Part shown: positions 1-26,509 of the stretch, piece by piece | Numbering within the stretch: position 1 is the first letter of the stretch | Layout: every line of letters starts with the position of its first letter | Assembly (NCBI GenBank): GCA_947561715.1 | Contig: OX387197.1 | Coordinates: 6,135,001-6,199,000, forward strand | From: Ascidia mentula | Lineage: Eukaryota; Chordata; Ascidiacea; Phlebobranchia; Ascidiidae | Reading direction: 5' to 3' | Length of the DNA stretch: 64,000 bases | Notes under the pieces: model-generated | Databases searched by the model: none | Told to the model about the DNA's origin: nothing | What the model saw: only the letters and a program-made list of their open reading frames with translations | Translations under genes and position numbers: made by a program

Positions 1-1070
1 ATCTTGGTAAAGTTACTGATCCCGGTACAGACTTCGTCGGTTATACGTTCGGAAGCTTTTTAAGCCTCTATGGAGAATGTTTGTACAAACAACAAAAGTA
101 TGATGAAGGGTTGGCGATACTGCAGGAAGCCAAGGAGCAGTTTCAGAAAGAACCGTTTGCTAATCCTGAACACGTTGAGTTCAATGAAAAGCTAATCACC
201 TATTGCCAGGGTAGGATATCAGTAAAAGTTCTCTTTAAATCATGCACTTCCTTAGAATGGAAATGGATTAAAGTTCTTGTTGGTTCCATTAGCAACTATG
301 ACCGTACAAAAAACCTTAACATAGTTGAAGATCTCGTGCAAGGAAAAAGCTTCAAAGAGGCATATCTAAAGATTATGGAGATTCGTGCGATGTCCTGCAC
401 ACATTTTGACGATATAGACACCCAGTTCCTACTTAATTTGGCACGATGTTACCGTGAATTCGGTCGCCAAAATGAAGCGATATCTGTTTGCGAATGCGCC
501 ATTGATATTAGAAGACAAATTGCACAAAACCCTTGCGATGACAAAACGTTGTGTGCCCTCATCATTCTGCTCAACGACTCACACAGACAGCTCGGTTGTT
601 CGCCAGTAAAGACACACAATTTCACCCCACTGGTGTCTGTGCACGCCGTCAATCTAATGGTAAAGGACAGAATAACATCAGACATAGTTCAGACACAACA
701 CAACATGACCATTAACTTGTTTGATACGTTGGTCATTAAATATGAGAACCTGTTCCAACTGATCGTCGATAACCAATCACACCAAGAAACCATGTCGCTT
801 ACTAGAGTATACGCCACCTTCTATTCTATAAATACCGCTTTGAAGCTCATGGATTACAACAACGCTAGATTAAAGGCTGTGGAAATGCAGAAAGAGATAT
901 TGAGTGGAAATACACAATTTGCCACACAATTGAGCATGATTTCATTTGCACTTGAACTGATCCTAAGCAAGCTGGCTGTTGTGAAAGGAACCAGAATCGA
1001 CGACAAGGAGTTTAATTGTGAATTGATTGTTAATGAGAAATTGGTAGAAGCGTGGGGTACATATGAGTAG
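1..1070 (+). CDS. TPR-like repeat protein, C-terminal part (5' end outside window)
   Basis: The frame is open from base 3 to the TAG at 1068-1070 with no intron, so this is the 3' part (about 355 codons) of a larger gene. Helical TPR-like pairs can be seen, for example a segment around LYGECLYKQQKYDEGLAIL and another around LARCYREFGRQNEAISVC, where the small/aromatic spacing of TPR helices A and B is recognisable. The rest is predicted helical and has no catalytic motif that I recognise. TPR arrays usually bind proteins, and in invertebrates they often sit C-terminal to NACHT, CHAT or kinesin-type domains. Which of these precedes this one cannot be seen. No Met start should be assigned inside the window. 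An AATAAA at about 1461 could be the poly(A) signal. Confidence 0.6.
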   Translation, partial: LGKVTDPGTDFVGYTFGSFLSLYGECLYKQQKYDEGLAILQEAKEQFQKEPFANPEHVEFNEKLITYCQGRISVKVLFKSCTSLEWKWIKVLVGSISNYDRTKNLNIVEDLVQGKSFKEAYLKIMEIRAMSCTHFDDIDTQFLLNLARCYREFGRQNEAISVCECAIDIRRQIAQNPCDDKTLCALIILLNDSHRQLGCSPVKTHNFTPLVSVHAVNLMVKDRITSDIVQTQHNMTINLFDTLVIKYENLFQLIVDNQSHQETMSLTRVYATFYSINTALKLMDYNNARLKAVEMQKEILSGNTQFATQLSMISFALELILSKLAVVKGTRIDDKEFNCELIVNEKLVEAWGTYE

Positions 1071-1965
1071 ATTTAAATAGCCGTAAAGTAGCTGCCCTAT
1101 AGTATTGTTTTGTTTGGATTTCTTCTATTGAAAATTATTGCTTCTAAAGTCACCTTTTCTGCAATCAATGGCACACAAACTATCTGGAATATGTGCTGGA
1201 GAATTATTATCTGTCGAAATGCATTTATTGGGCCTTTCCTTTTTTCAACTTTACGGTTTATTGTGATTTGCCACTCATGTGATTTCGTTTGGTAAAAGTC
1301 GTTTTTTATTTTTATCGTGTCGTATAATTATTTTACTTTAAAAATGATAGTTGAACACTTCATTGACGAAATGCGGCGTTTGTATATGTGCATGTATTTA
1401 TATTTAAAGCGAATTTGCTCAACTCATTTAAGCTACAGTAAGAAAATCCATATGTGCAGCAATAAAGTCATTCACAGTTCCTGGAGAATTCGTGTGTATA
1501 CACGCGCCTGCATGCAAACATCTGCATATTTCCGTCAAGGTAATGATAATCATGCCAGTTTACCCGCAGTTCAGCTTAGTAAATACCCCTAATGTATATA
1601 AAGGCAATATTCACATTTATAGATTCTTTCACAGGCTCAAAATCTCTTGTTTTATGTTTTATTTATGCTACATGGTGAATGTGCCGACCATTTGGGAAAA
1701 GACCCAAATTCGGATATTTCGTGAAAAATTCGCCACTCTTATGTCAAACTAAAACGTACTGTAAAGTAACGATTAAATTTTTCACCTATCTGAGGGAAGT
1801 CTTGCTTGCAAAAAGAACGTAGAAAGTCCTTTCATCCCCTTTTTTACCCAGTAAATATAATGGAAATTTAACTTTGAACCCGCACTTTTGCAACACCGAC
1901 GTTTGTACGTATAGCATATATTAAGACCATTTCACTATTTTTATTCTTATCACCATTTAACATAG

Positions 1966-2120
1966 AAATAAAGTATATTGTAAAACAAAATAAAGTCTTA
2001 TAAATATATCACAGAAAACACTAATAAAGAAATAAAACATATTGTATAGCAACAAAAAGTCTTATTAATATATCACAGAAACACCATTAAAAAAATAAAG
2101 TATATTGTAAAACACAGAAA
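1966..2120. repeat. AT-rich tandem repeat, about 64-bp period, 2.5 copies
   Basis: The string AAATAAAGTATATTG, or a close variant, recurs at 1966, 2030 and about 2093. Each copy is followed by similar AAGTCTTAT(A/T)AATATATCACAG text. The copies have diverged by several substitutions and indels. Confidence 0.7.
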
Positions 2121-2200
2121 ACAGTCAAAATGAAACAATAATTGCGATTGTCACAATATTGAAATCAGTCATTTAACCTTAACATACTTCTTTTGGGAGA

Positions 2201-2206
2201 TTTATT
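2201..2206 (-). terminator. Poly(A) signal of the minus-strand protease gene
   Basis: AATAAA on the minus strand lies about 60 nt downstream of the stop codon at 2266-2268. Confidence 0.5.
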
Positions 2207-2265
2207 GCAATATTTTTGCAAATATGTATAACTATCTTCACAATCTTGCAAACTATAAAACGCAA

Positions 2266-8075
<5,810 letters not shown>

Positions 8076-11000
8076 CACTCTATGAAATTTGTCTTGGGTA
8101 AAATGATACTTATTGTTTTCAAGCACTGCAAAATAACACAATAAGCAATGGGTGGTTCGTTGCATTGAGGATCTCTTGCATGATAAGGGTTATTACATGC
8201 ATAGCGTTTACGTAGCTCATAAACCCACGTAGGTCGTTAAATAATTTTCCCGTTTTAACGCAATCGGAACATACATGGAGATCTCATAATGTCTGTCGCG
8301 TCAATGATGCTTGCATAAGTTACTAAAATCCTTTTAAATTATTTTAACAAAGCAAAAGGTATAGCAGTCTATATTACAAAAGCATCCTGTCATTTAATAC
8401 CAAAGACCTACGACTTGCTTACTACATACGGCCTGCTCCTACAAACGTCTCTTCGAAGTTACGAAGCCACCACTACAGTGGAACACTTTAAACGAATTTG
8501 TCACCTGACCAAATGACGTAAAAGCGTAGGCAAATGATGAAATGCCACTCGCGGTAAATCTGAAGGTGGGCGCACAAATACGCACGTAATAGTGGGCAAA
8601 TAGGTTTATTCTGCCGGAAATAGACAATGGTAAAACAACAGATGCTGGCGCGTCCTGCGTGACGTCAACGAGTACACTCGGAAGAGTTAATGCTATGCAT
8701 TCTCACACCAACCGGGGTGAAAAGATTAAGAACAACTTCTATGAGGTTTGGATTGAATAAAAGGATTCTTGAATTCATTTGCAATTGCAAATTCTCGTTC
8801 AGGAGGTTATGTGGTTATTTTTGTGCCACCTTATGAAATACAGCAACAACCTTCACGCATGTATCAAAATCGCAGGTCTTCCGGGTATCCAATAGCTTAT
8901 CGTATGTGTATTTCTCGGTTTTTCTGCAACGCTGATAGTGGTTGAAAATAGTATTTGTTTATCACATTACTTCAATGCACAGCGCAAAAAGCAGCTGAAT
9001 AACAACACCAGATAAAATATTCTGTCAAGTATTTACCAGTGAGAAAGATGCAGGAAGTTGAACAGCAGGACAGTATGACGCGGTCTTGCTTGTGTGTACG
9101 TACCAACGCCTACGTATAACGTCAACGGATTAAACTAAAGTTCATGACTTAATATCTGCCATAAAATAGCTATTGCAGATCTTTCAGAACAACGCAGAAC
9201 ATACGTCGTAAATGGTCCATAAACAATGTGTACGAGCAATTGCAGGAATATGTCGTTTTTTCATTTGATGGAGCTTGTCACAAATATTCCCTTGTGCTTT
9301 CCAATTGGAGATTCTAACAGCTTCAGTCTCAAAACCGCAAGATGTGGGTTACTTGGTAATACCGCAAGGTCATACGTAAACGAACAGATCACTGCAAAAA
9401 ACGGCGCTTTTAATTTCCCAAAGTTCCCACCAACATTTTTTGTGTAGACGGAGGTTTTTGTGCCATGGGTCATATCAAGCATTTGGTGTATTATTTTATG
9501 TTTAAAACACTGAGAAGGCCAATAATGCGGTAAACGTAACATTTTAGTTTTAATTTATTCGATTGCTTCCTAAATAATCGCAAAAAGACACTGAAGTATT
9601 TAAAAATCTAAAGGCACATTGAAATAGGGGTTAGATATTGACAAGCTACCTTTGTAATCACTCAACAGGGCCAAAGAGCAGGCGATTGCCTTCCCTAAAC
9701 GTGCAGGAAGTTAAAAGGCTCAACGTGAAGTTTTGCGATGTTAATTTTAAGTTACGTGTTTTCGACAAATCATTCAATTTTTCAGATAGCACTGCATCGC
9801 AAATGTTTTGCCTTTGTGTTGGAGCTAACAAAATGTACTGAAAATAGGACTGTTCCGCTGCGTTACGCTTGGCTGCACTCTAAGCTGTTACACTTTGTCG
9901 AAAATATCCGATGATTACCGCGTGGATTGTAGACTTCATCTTTTAAATAAATGACAGGTGTTCCAAATACATTTACTCGCACATTTGTACGAAAAAGGAT
10001 TCTTTGCAAAATAGTTAATAAACGGTTACAGTGTGTTGTGTTGCAGCAAGATGTCAAGATGTTTTGGTTGTCTGTGTAGTAGGATAAGTCACGGCTGTAA
10101 TATTTCAATTACATGTTAATGTTTGGTGCAGTAGGTATATTTGCAACACGGTATGAAGCAAACAATATGTGGCAAACGAAGCTAAGAAGGCTGTAAGTCA
10201 ATCTACGAATGTTAACTTGCGATTGTGACAGTGCAAGGAAACAGAAAATGTAAACAAACCCACTCGGTTTGTTATGAATGGTACTCATATATCACCGACA
10301 GTATGATCCACTTGGCGAAGTACTACCTCTTTTTTTAAATTGTTTACTGCCGTTCGTTATAACTGTCTTGGTTTGAAGCACAGCATGTTGCGTGCAAAGG
10401 CACTGTCACACCAGACACACGTGACCCAGTGAGCAAAACAAGTGTGTGGCGTAACCCTGTTTATCGCAGGTGAATAAGAGAAGGAGCGTTGGTAGTTCGC
10501 GTTACAAACAGATGTGTAGTGAAAGGGGTTGCCAGATAGCATTGTTGATGTAGCACAGTATTGTAACAGTGATGATAAGATGCCTTTGATTTGATCAATT
10601 CCTGACAATACCTTCAACACAATTTAGGGCATGAAGTTCCCAGTTTGTTTCAAAATGAAATCAATCGAGGTTGTAGACTGAGTTTAAACGGCAATACTGG
10701 GCCTATACAGCGCAATGTTTTAAGAGCCCAGCGCTGTACGGTTATAGTACCTGGACGGGGATTTTGTTTGCTACGTCACTGCGGCTTGATTGAAAACGAA
10801 ACTTGATAATGTAACTCAAACTTTTGTTTTTCGTTCCCGTATAAAGCACAGGGAGCAAAAGGCAATCAAAGTTTTGACATTGGTTGGAGTATCAGCACAT
10901 TCCTAATCGGGCTTTGATTCGAACATGTAAAAATGTTCATGCCTTGCAAAGGTGACAAACAAATTGAGGTTCACTTCGGGGTTGTATGTTAACCAAGCAA

Positions 11001-11082
11001 CAATCACATTTCTGTACATTTGTAGAGAACGGTAATAGGGAAAATAGGATTACATACTGTTGAAGCAGGACTCAACCGTTAC
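8076..11082. other. Intergenic region between two divergent protease genes; no gene seen
   Basis: About 3 kb separate the start codons of the head-to-head protease genes. Several ORFs of 60-90 codons exist on both strands, but none shows a domain, a signal peptide or splice-linked continuity. Promoters for both genes must lie here, but I could not identify a TATA box or other element with confidence. Confidence 0.5.
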
Positions 11083-20637
<9,555 letters not shown>

Positions 20638-21270
20638 AAGAAATTGAAATTAATTTTTTTGCTGCTTTCCTCCCTACTGTTATACACGACCGTTAGTTCA
20701 CTTTCCGCATTGTCTTGTACTCTTTTAAAGGCACAGGGTTGGGAAATCGCGGAATTGAATTTATTCTTTTGCTTCTTGCAGTGCCCATCCTATGCTGTTA
20801 GTACTTATCTTTGATTATTGCACACACTGACATACAACACGCATCCTCCACTTTGTAAATGTCGTTTTAAGTTTGTAATAATATTTTTCACGACACCAAA
20901 CAAATATGGTCCGGAGCAGTTCACAGTTGAGGCATTCAAATCAACACCACCTTTATCTTGTTCATTGCGTCATCATAAGAAATAACTTCCAACCCAGCTA
21001 CCCCTCTAATTAGGAAGTGTGTTTGACAAATGACCCTTTTCCGTAAAATATCCGGTTAAAAAGCAGCCACAGTGTTGAACAGGATGGTACATTAACTTCC
21101 ATCAGCAATGCTGAGTTTTGATGACCAGTCTAAATAGTAACATCGTTTGTAAACTCAGGAATTCTCACTTATAGATTGATTAAGTACAGTCAACAGGCAT
21201 ACGAATTTGATCTACAAGCAACCTCACTTTTCAGGAATTATATTGGTTTAAAACTTTTTACAATACAAGG
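20638..21270. other. Intergenic, no feature seen
   Basis: This is the 3' flank of the protease gene and the 5' flank of the LCCL/pentraxin gene. No coding potential or clear repeat was seen. Confidence 0.5.
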
Positions 21271-24200
21271 ATGATTTTATTGGCTTTGCTTTGGTATTTC
21301 TGTCCGCAGGTTTTGGCGTTTACAGGTATGTAAATATTATGTAAATGTAAACTTTGCTAACGTCCAGTTAAGGCATTTACTTATTTGAAGATCTTGGCAA
21401 ACTAACGCCAGTTTCTGTTGCATTTATTAAGCCATCAATGTATGTTATAGGTTTGCCTCACATATGGCATAATATTCCTAATTGTAGTATTTGCTCCAAC
21501 AACAAAAACAACAACAGACATCACGATACGCCCTGAAAAGAGAGTAACTACAAGTTAACCTACTTTTAAACAGTTTCCTGCAACACGGATTTTCAGGCGT
21601 TAAATCATTCTATCACGAAGGTGTTTTGTCCACCAAACTGCTGGAAACGCCGCTCAAATTTATGTGGAAGCGGTGTTTACGCGAAGGGGCCAATTTGTCT
21701 TGCAGCTATGCAGGAACAGCTTATTGACGGTAAAGTGTTAAACTTTTTAGACATGGGTTACAACACGTTTAAACGAGGAAACAAAGCAAGCAATGTATTG
21801 CTTCAAAAAAAGGTGCGAGTTGGGGACTTGGCAACACTTTTTATACATCATTGAGAATAGTGGGCAGTAACTGTTAGTTGTGTGTAGCCCAAAAGCTAAC
21901 TTTTTTCTAAATATCTGCGACCCCGGTACAGAAAAAAGTTTCGTATTAGGTATGTGGAAAGCAATGTACTTACCAAGAACTTTTTTTATAATATTTGCTA
22001 CTGCAAGGAAAATATTTTTTGAAGCTTCGGGCGGACTTCTTACCGTGTACGAGAGTTCAAAACCGGCTACATTTTCTTCAACTGTGCAGAATGGAGTGGC
22101 AAGTCAGACATGCACGCATGCAGGTCCTACTGCTTACACTTTTGAAAGTAAGAAAGCGTTTAATCAATTTAAATGAAAACTTTTAATTCGTGGGAAGACT
22201 AAACATGTGGATATCAACAGTTAGTTGCTTCTTACTTTAGTGACATGTACAACAAAAGGAAATACCCAGTACGCAATTACGAAGGTCTATTGTCCGGCAA
22301 ACTGTCAAGGTCAAACCTATCCATGCGGAAACAGTGCGTTTCACTTGAATAGTTCAGTGTGCGCCGCGGCGATTAGAACGGGAAAACTTACAGGTGAGGC
22401 AACGATAAAAAAAACTCATTTTCTCAGAGAAGAAAATGCAATTGCACAAAGTTTTATTACCAATGCAATATGTGAAGCTTCTGGTGGTGAAGTTACAATA
22501 TACAAGTACACGAATGGCAGCAATATACTGATTCCAGCTGGTGGAAACAACTTTTGTGGGAGTTCGTCGTGGTTTGTACTTACAGGTACGATATTGGTTT
22601 AAATTTTTTTTGTTCTGGCGATGTGATGAAACACATTTTTGCTCAGTATTTCAAACAATGAGCTGAAAAAGAAGCACAAAGTAATTTTTTCGATATCAGC
22701 TTTTATTTGCATTAAATATTCCAGTTCTAATAACGTGCGTGTATGTTGCGGACTTTTTGCGTGAAACTTGTGGTTTACAAAAAGCAGGCGGGAGACATGT
22801 ATCTTTCGAAAGTTTTCATTGCACCAAGTTTTTGCATTTTTTTTAAAACAAATATTTGCAGTCTTGTAACAATAGTTATTTTAAGACGTTAATCCGTGCT
22901 TGGTTGCTTCCCCATGTCTTAACGGTGGTACATGTGTTGACCTGTTGGGGGATTTCGCATGCATTTGTGCTTCAGCTTTTACCGGAAAAACTTGTGAAAC
23001 GGGTAGGTGTCCAGGCATTTTATATACACCCGTGTCAGGTTTGATATATCGACATTAAAACAACGAATACAGCAACAGGACCAAATAAGACACAGTGATT
23101 AATTATAGTACTTGTACGTTACAGATATCATAGAATTTATAGGTTATACAGTATAGGTACTAGATTACAATATATTTGCAGTTGCCAACGCATTACTATT
23201 GCGAATACAATTTTCAATTACAACACAAAATTTCTGACTTCCATATATTCGTAAGGGAGGGCATTTGCATTTTTTATAGGAATGGGATGCCCAAGATCAA
23301 AACTTGTATTTTCACACAACGAACAAATCGTGGACTACGCATGGTTCCAGGGACATGTTCCCCGGTTTGTAAGTGCCACGGCTTGCATGTGGATGAACGT
23401 ATCCACCTACAGCCACGATCTGACAACGGCAAGTTACGCCGTCCCAGGAAAAGACAACGACTTTTTGCTATACTTTTACGGCAAAGATGCGGGGAAAGTA
23501 GTTGAATTCTGGGTTTCGCAAACGTATACGTTTCTAAACGTCAGCATCCCTCTCAAAACTAATGTAAGTACAGAAGCAAAAGAGCCATAATAAAACATTG
23601 TGTCTTTGCATCTAAGTGTAAGTGTTATTGTGTTTTTATGTGCAAGTGAGTGCATGTGCTTCCAAATAGAGATAAAATTAACTCATGCTGCTTATGTACA
23701 TATCTCTGTGCAGTTGATCAAAGCAACAGTTTGCTGTTAATATGTTATGGAATACTTGAATACGACAGGTTCATCTGTGCGTATGGTTTGATACAACTAA
23801 GAACTTGGCCGGAACTTACAGCAACGCCAACAAAACGGACGAAAAGACGTTTAATATATCACCAACCACAGCTAATGGAAGCTTTATTATCGGACAAGAA
23901 CAAGATGCTGTTAACGCAGGACGCTTGGACCCAGCCCAATCTTTTCTGTTGAGTATTTATGATGTATAGTTAGGCTTTATTGGTACACTCATATTAGGTC
24001 ACTATATTATTGATAGATTATTGGTGTGGGATACGAAGTTACTTGTTCAGTTAATAAAATAGTGTTTTGCTTTAACAATAATTAACTGTGCAGTAATTGG
24101 AAACAAATTTTTAAAATGTGCCTTTGATTGTTTTTTAACATGCAATTGCAAAAGAATACCTAGTTTCATTCCTAAAAACTATCACAGCGGTACGGCGAAC

Positions 24201-24523
24201 GTTCAAACCAAATAAACTGGCACAGGTTGCAAAAAAGGTTGGGAACTCCCGGATTAACCAGGCAGCAAACAGTTATAACGATATTTTGTAGTTATGGAAT
24301 AGGACCCCTAATTTTAGACAACTTTGTCTAATGAAAATTCTTTTGTAGCGGAACTGTTTCTGACTTTGTGATGTGGCCTCGGGTTCTTACGTCATCAGAA
24401 ATCGACGTCATTTATCGAACATGCAATTGCCCGAAGGATTACGTCATTTCAATGACGCCCAGCAAAATTCGGCTGTATGGAAATGTAACGAACTTGGTCA
24501 ACGAAACGTGTTCTCGTGCTTAA
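21271..24523 (+). CDS. Secreted LCCL-LCCL-EGF-pentraxin protein
   Basis: Nine exons: 21271-21325, 21574-21729, 22025-22147, 22241-22393, 22478-22585, 22886-23002, 23280-23563, 23769-23947, 24349-24523. They total 1,350 nt, or 449 aa. Exon 1 is a signal peptide (MILLALLWYFCPQVLAFT). Exons 2-3 and 4-5 are two LCCL domains, with CPPNC and CPANC cores, the helix Cys in GPICLAA and SSVCAAA, and ASGG followed by a beta-strand. Each is split by a phase-1 intron at the same place. Exon 6 is an EGF module with six Cys. Exons 7-9 are a pentraxin domain: Cys pair in ACMWM and HLC, Ca-site motif GQEQD, then FVMWPRVLTSSEI. The pentraxin signature HxCx(S/T)W is altered to HLCVWF. LCCL and pentraxin domains bind lipids or polysaccharides in other proteins, so a soluble recognition or matrix role is plausible but inferred. 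Confidence 0.87.
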
Positions 24524-25474
24524 CATGAAAATATGGCAAAAAGCTATTGATTAATTTTATAAATTAGAATTAGACTTTAAAAACGAGTATGACAGAAACA
24601 GAGGAGAATATCAATTTTCTCATGTTAGTAGTCTTGCAAACAAACCGTAACTTTTGAGTAATACAGCAGTCCAGCGATGCAGTAGTGTTTGTGGCCGTAA
24701 TGCTCAAATTCGGGATTTCTCTTCTGCCTTTTTTCATATCTCGTCCGGGCTTAACTGCTCGTATAAGTGAAAGTAACTTTGTTCCAAATTATGCTCCAAT
24801 TCCTTGGTATATTGTTAATATTTAACTACTGCTCTGTATAATAATTTGCTATGTTTATCGTGATGAGCACAGCAGCAAGTAATAGACAGATTATTAATAA
24901 TCTTTACCAGGTGGTAAAAACATTTGACAAGGTGCTTGTTTACAAGCTGGCAACAGTGGTAGAATGTTTGTCATTTTAATTTTGGTACAATACAATTTAA
25001 TGATTTGTGTGCACAAAAGAGATGAAAATGTATAAATACGTAAAGCTGGAGTCTAAACTAAAAAAACAGCTACAACCAAAAATCGGCCTCTATACCCAGT
25101 ACACTGCTATTAATAGGGATCGTTGTAAGCCTAGCTTGTGACACATATGGGAAAACCTTTTTAGCCAAACATAATCAGCGGGAGATGCGTTTTGACAACA
25201 TACGTATGCATATTGGATCACCTATCATATAACAGCGGCCTTTATCGTCATTGCAATTATGCGGAGTCAATATTTCTCTTCCTGTAGGCTAGATATTGGC
25301 AATAGTTGTATAGCTTGCTTAAAACGACGGTGAGGTATTTGCTTGGTTATCTAATTTGCGATTTGTTCGGTACAAATACCTTGCCAAGTACACTGATTTA
25401 ATCAACAAACCCTTGCAGCTTACTACAACTGGATGATTTTCATCAATAGCAGCATTTTACTGTGAAATTGACAA
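24524..25474. other. Intergenic, no gene seen
   Basis: No ORF with recognisable coding character is present. It serves as the 3' flank of the LCCL/pentraxin gene and the 5' flank of the 7TM gene. Confidence 0.5.
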
Positions 25475-26509
25475 ATGGAGACAAACAGGACCATCATGAC
25501 AGAAATATCATCACAAAACCGAGGTCAGGCGAATATCATCGCAGAATGGTTGTTTGGCGGTTTTCTGATTCTGCTACTTTTCTATCTTACCGTTGCTTCG
25601 GTGATCTATCAGCTCTGTTCCAGGAATGAAAGCTTGAAAGTCACAAACCGCCTGTGTTCGGTTTCGTGCGCGAGTCTGCTGGTTTCACGTAGTTTACTAC
25701 CGTTGATGCTTACTATGAAGACGATCACTGACAGAACTTGCACTTGGGTGTCCAATATTGCAATGGTTTCGATGAGTGTTTCAACGTACCTCGTTTATCT
25801 GTCTCTTTGGCAGCGCCAGAGTCTTATGTATGAACGCGTCGAGTCGGTGAACACTCAGTTGATTGTGTCAAAATTTTGCAGCAAGGTCGTTTTGTGCGGA
25901 ATGACATTTTTCTTTATACTGCAAACCACTGGAACGCTTCTTACCACGTCAGTATTTGAGCCAGAAAATTTGTGTGTGAGAGAAAGAACCACAGCGACGT
26001 TTTCAGTAGTTTACACAGCCGGTCTAATGCTTTTCCACTTCGGGGTATTGATTTTGCTTTTCCTACCATCGAGCAAGTATTTCGGACACTTGAGTGGCAT
26101 TGCGAAAGTGTATAAACGCTGTGCAGTTTGCGCTGCGGTTTGTTTGGGTGCAGATGTATTAAAAATAATTTTACTTCTTTACTTTAAACCCAAAATTGCA
26201 GAATGGGGTTGGCTGTCGCAAGCAATTTTTGGTTGTTTTCTCGAAGTGTGCTTCATTGTCGGCATATTGGCGCTACTGCTCTCATTTCCGGACTACAAAA
26301 AACGCTTGTTTCCATTTGCCATGATCAGAGAAAGGTCAAAGGTCAACTGCGTGAAGTCCTCTTCCAAAAGCATAAAGTTAAGTCCACAAGGAAAGAACAA
26401 CCCAAATCCCAAGGTAGTGGTAACTCTTCATGTAGATAACAGCACGGATAACAACCTAACAACTCCAAAGGTTTTCTTGAAAACACCCCCGACATCTGGC
26501 AATGATTAA
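25475..26509 (+). CDS. Single-exon seven-transmembrane protein, family not recognised
   Basis: An intronless 344-aa ORF runs from ATG at 25475 to TAA. A polar N-terminus with an N-glycosylation sequon (NRT at residues 4-6) precedes seven hydrophobic segments, at roughly residues 25-48, 62-86, 91-115, 133-158, 175-200, 212-235 and 243-268. A basic, Ser/Asn-rich cytoplasmic tail of about 70 residues follows. A Cys at the start of segment 3 (TCTWV) and one in the second extracellular loop (NLCVRE) could form the usual GPCR disulphide. After segment 3 the motif LWQRQ stands where rhodopsin-class receptors have DRY, and there is no NPxxY in segment 7, so I do not place it in class A. It is likely a lineage-specific GPCR-like receptor; the ligand is unknown. 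Confidence 0.75.
   Translation: METNRTIMTEISSQNRGQANIIAEWLFGGFLILLLFYLTVASVIYQLCSRNESLKVTNRLCSVSCASLLVSRSLLPLMLTMKTITDRTCTWVSNIAMVSMSVSTYLVYLSLWQRQSLMYERVESVNTQLIVSKFCSKVVLCGMTFFFILQTTGTLLTTSVFEPENLCVRERTTATFSVVYTAGLMLFHFGVLILLFLPSSKYFGHLSGIAKVYKRCAVCAAVCLGADVLKIILLLYFKPKIAEWGWLSQAIFGCFLEVCFIVGILALLLSFPDYKKRLFPFAMIRERSKVNCVKSSSKSIKLSPQGKNNPNPKVVVTLHVDNSTDNNLTTPKVFLKTPPTSGND

Larger units (their letters stand above)
1071..2265. other. Intergenic, AT-rich, no gene seen
   Basis: This stretch lies between the TPR gene stop and the last exon of the minus-strand protease. Only short ORFs with no domain resemblance are present. It holds the likely 3' UTRs of the two convergent genes, an AT-rich degenerate tandem repeat at 1966-2120, and a minus-strand AATAAA at 2201-2206. 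Confidence 0.6.

Noticed and set aside
9226-9542. Opposed ORFs of 73 and 93 codons between the protease genes
   Set aside because: They overlap on both strands and have no motif or splice partner. They look like chance ORFs.
22394-22477. Treating the 84-nt stretch in LCCL2 as normal coding sequence
   Set aside because: LCCL1 has an intron at exactly this point and phase, and removing the 84 nt restores the usual LCCL spacing. Kept as intron, with retention noted as a finding.
24180-24260. Possible hAT-type end (GGTTGGGAACTCC) and a similar end at 54790 in the array unit (CAGTGGTTCACAACC)
   Set aside because: In neither case could I find a matching opposite end with a target-site duplication, so no element is called.
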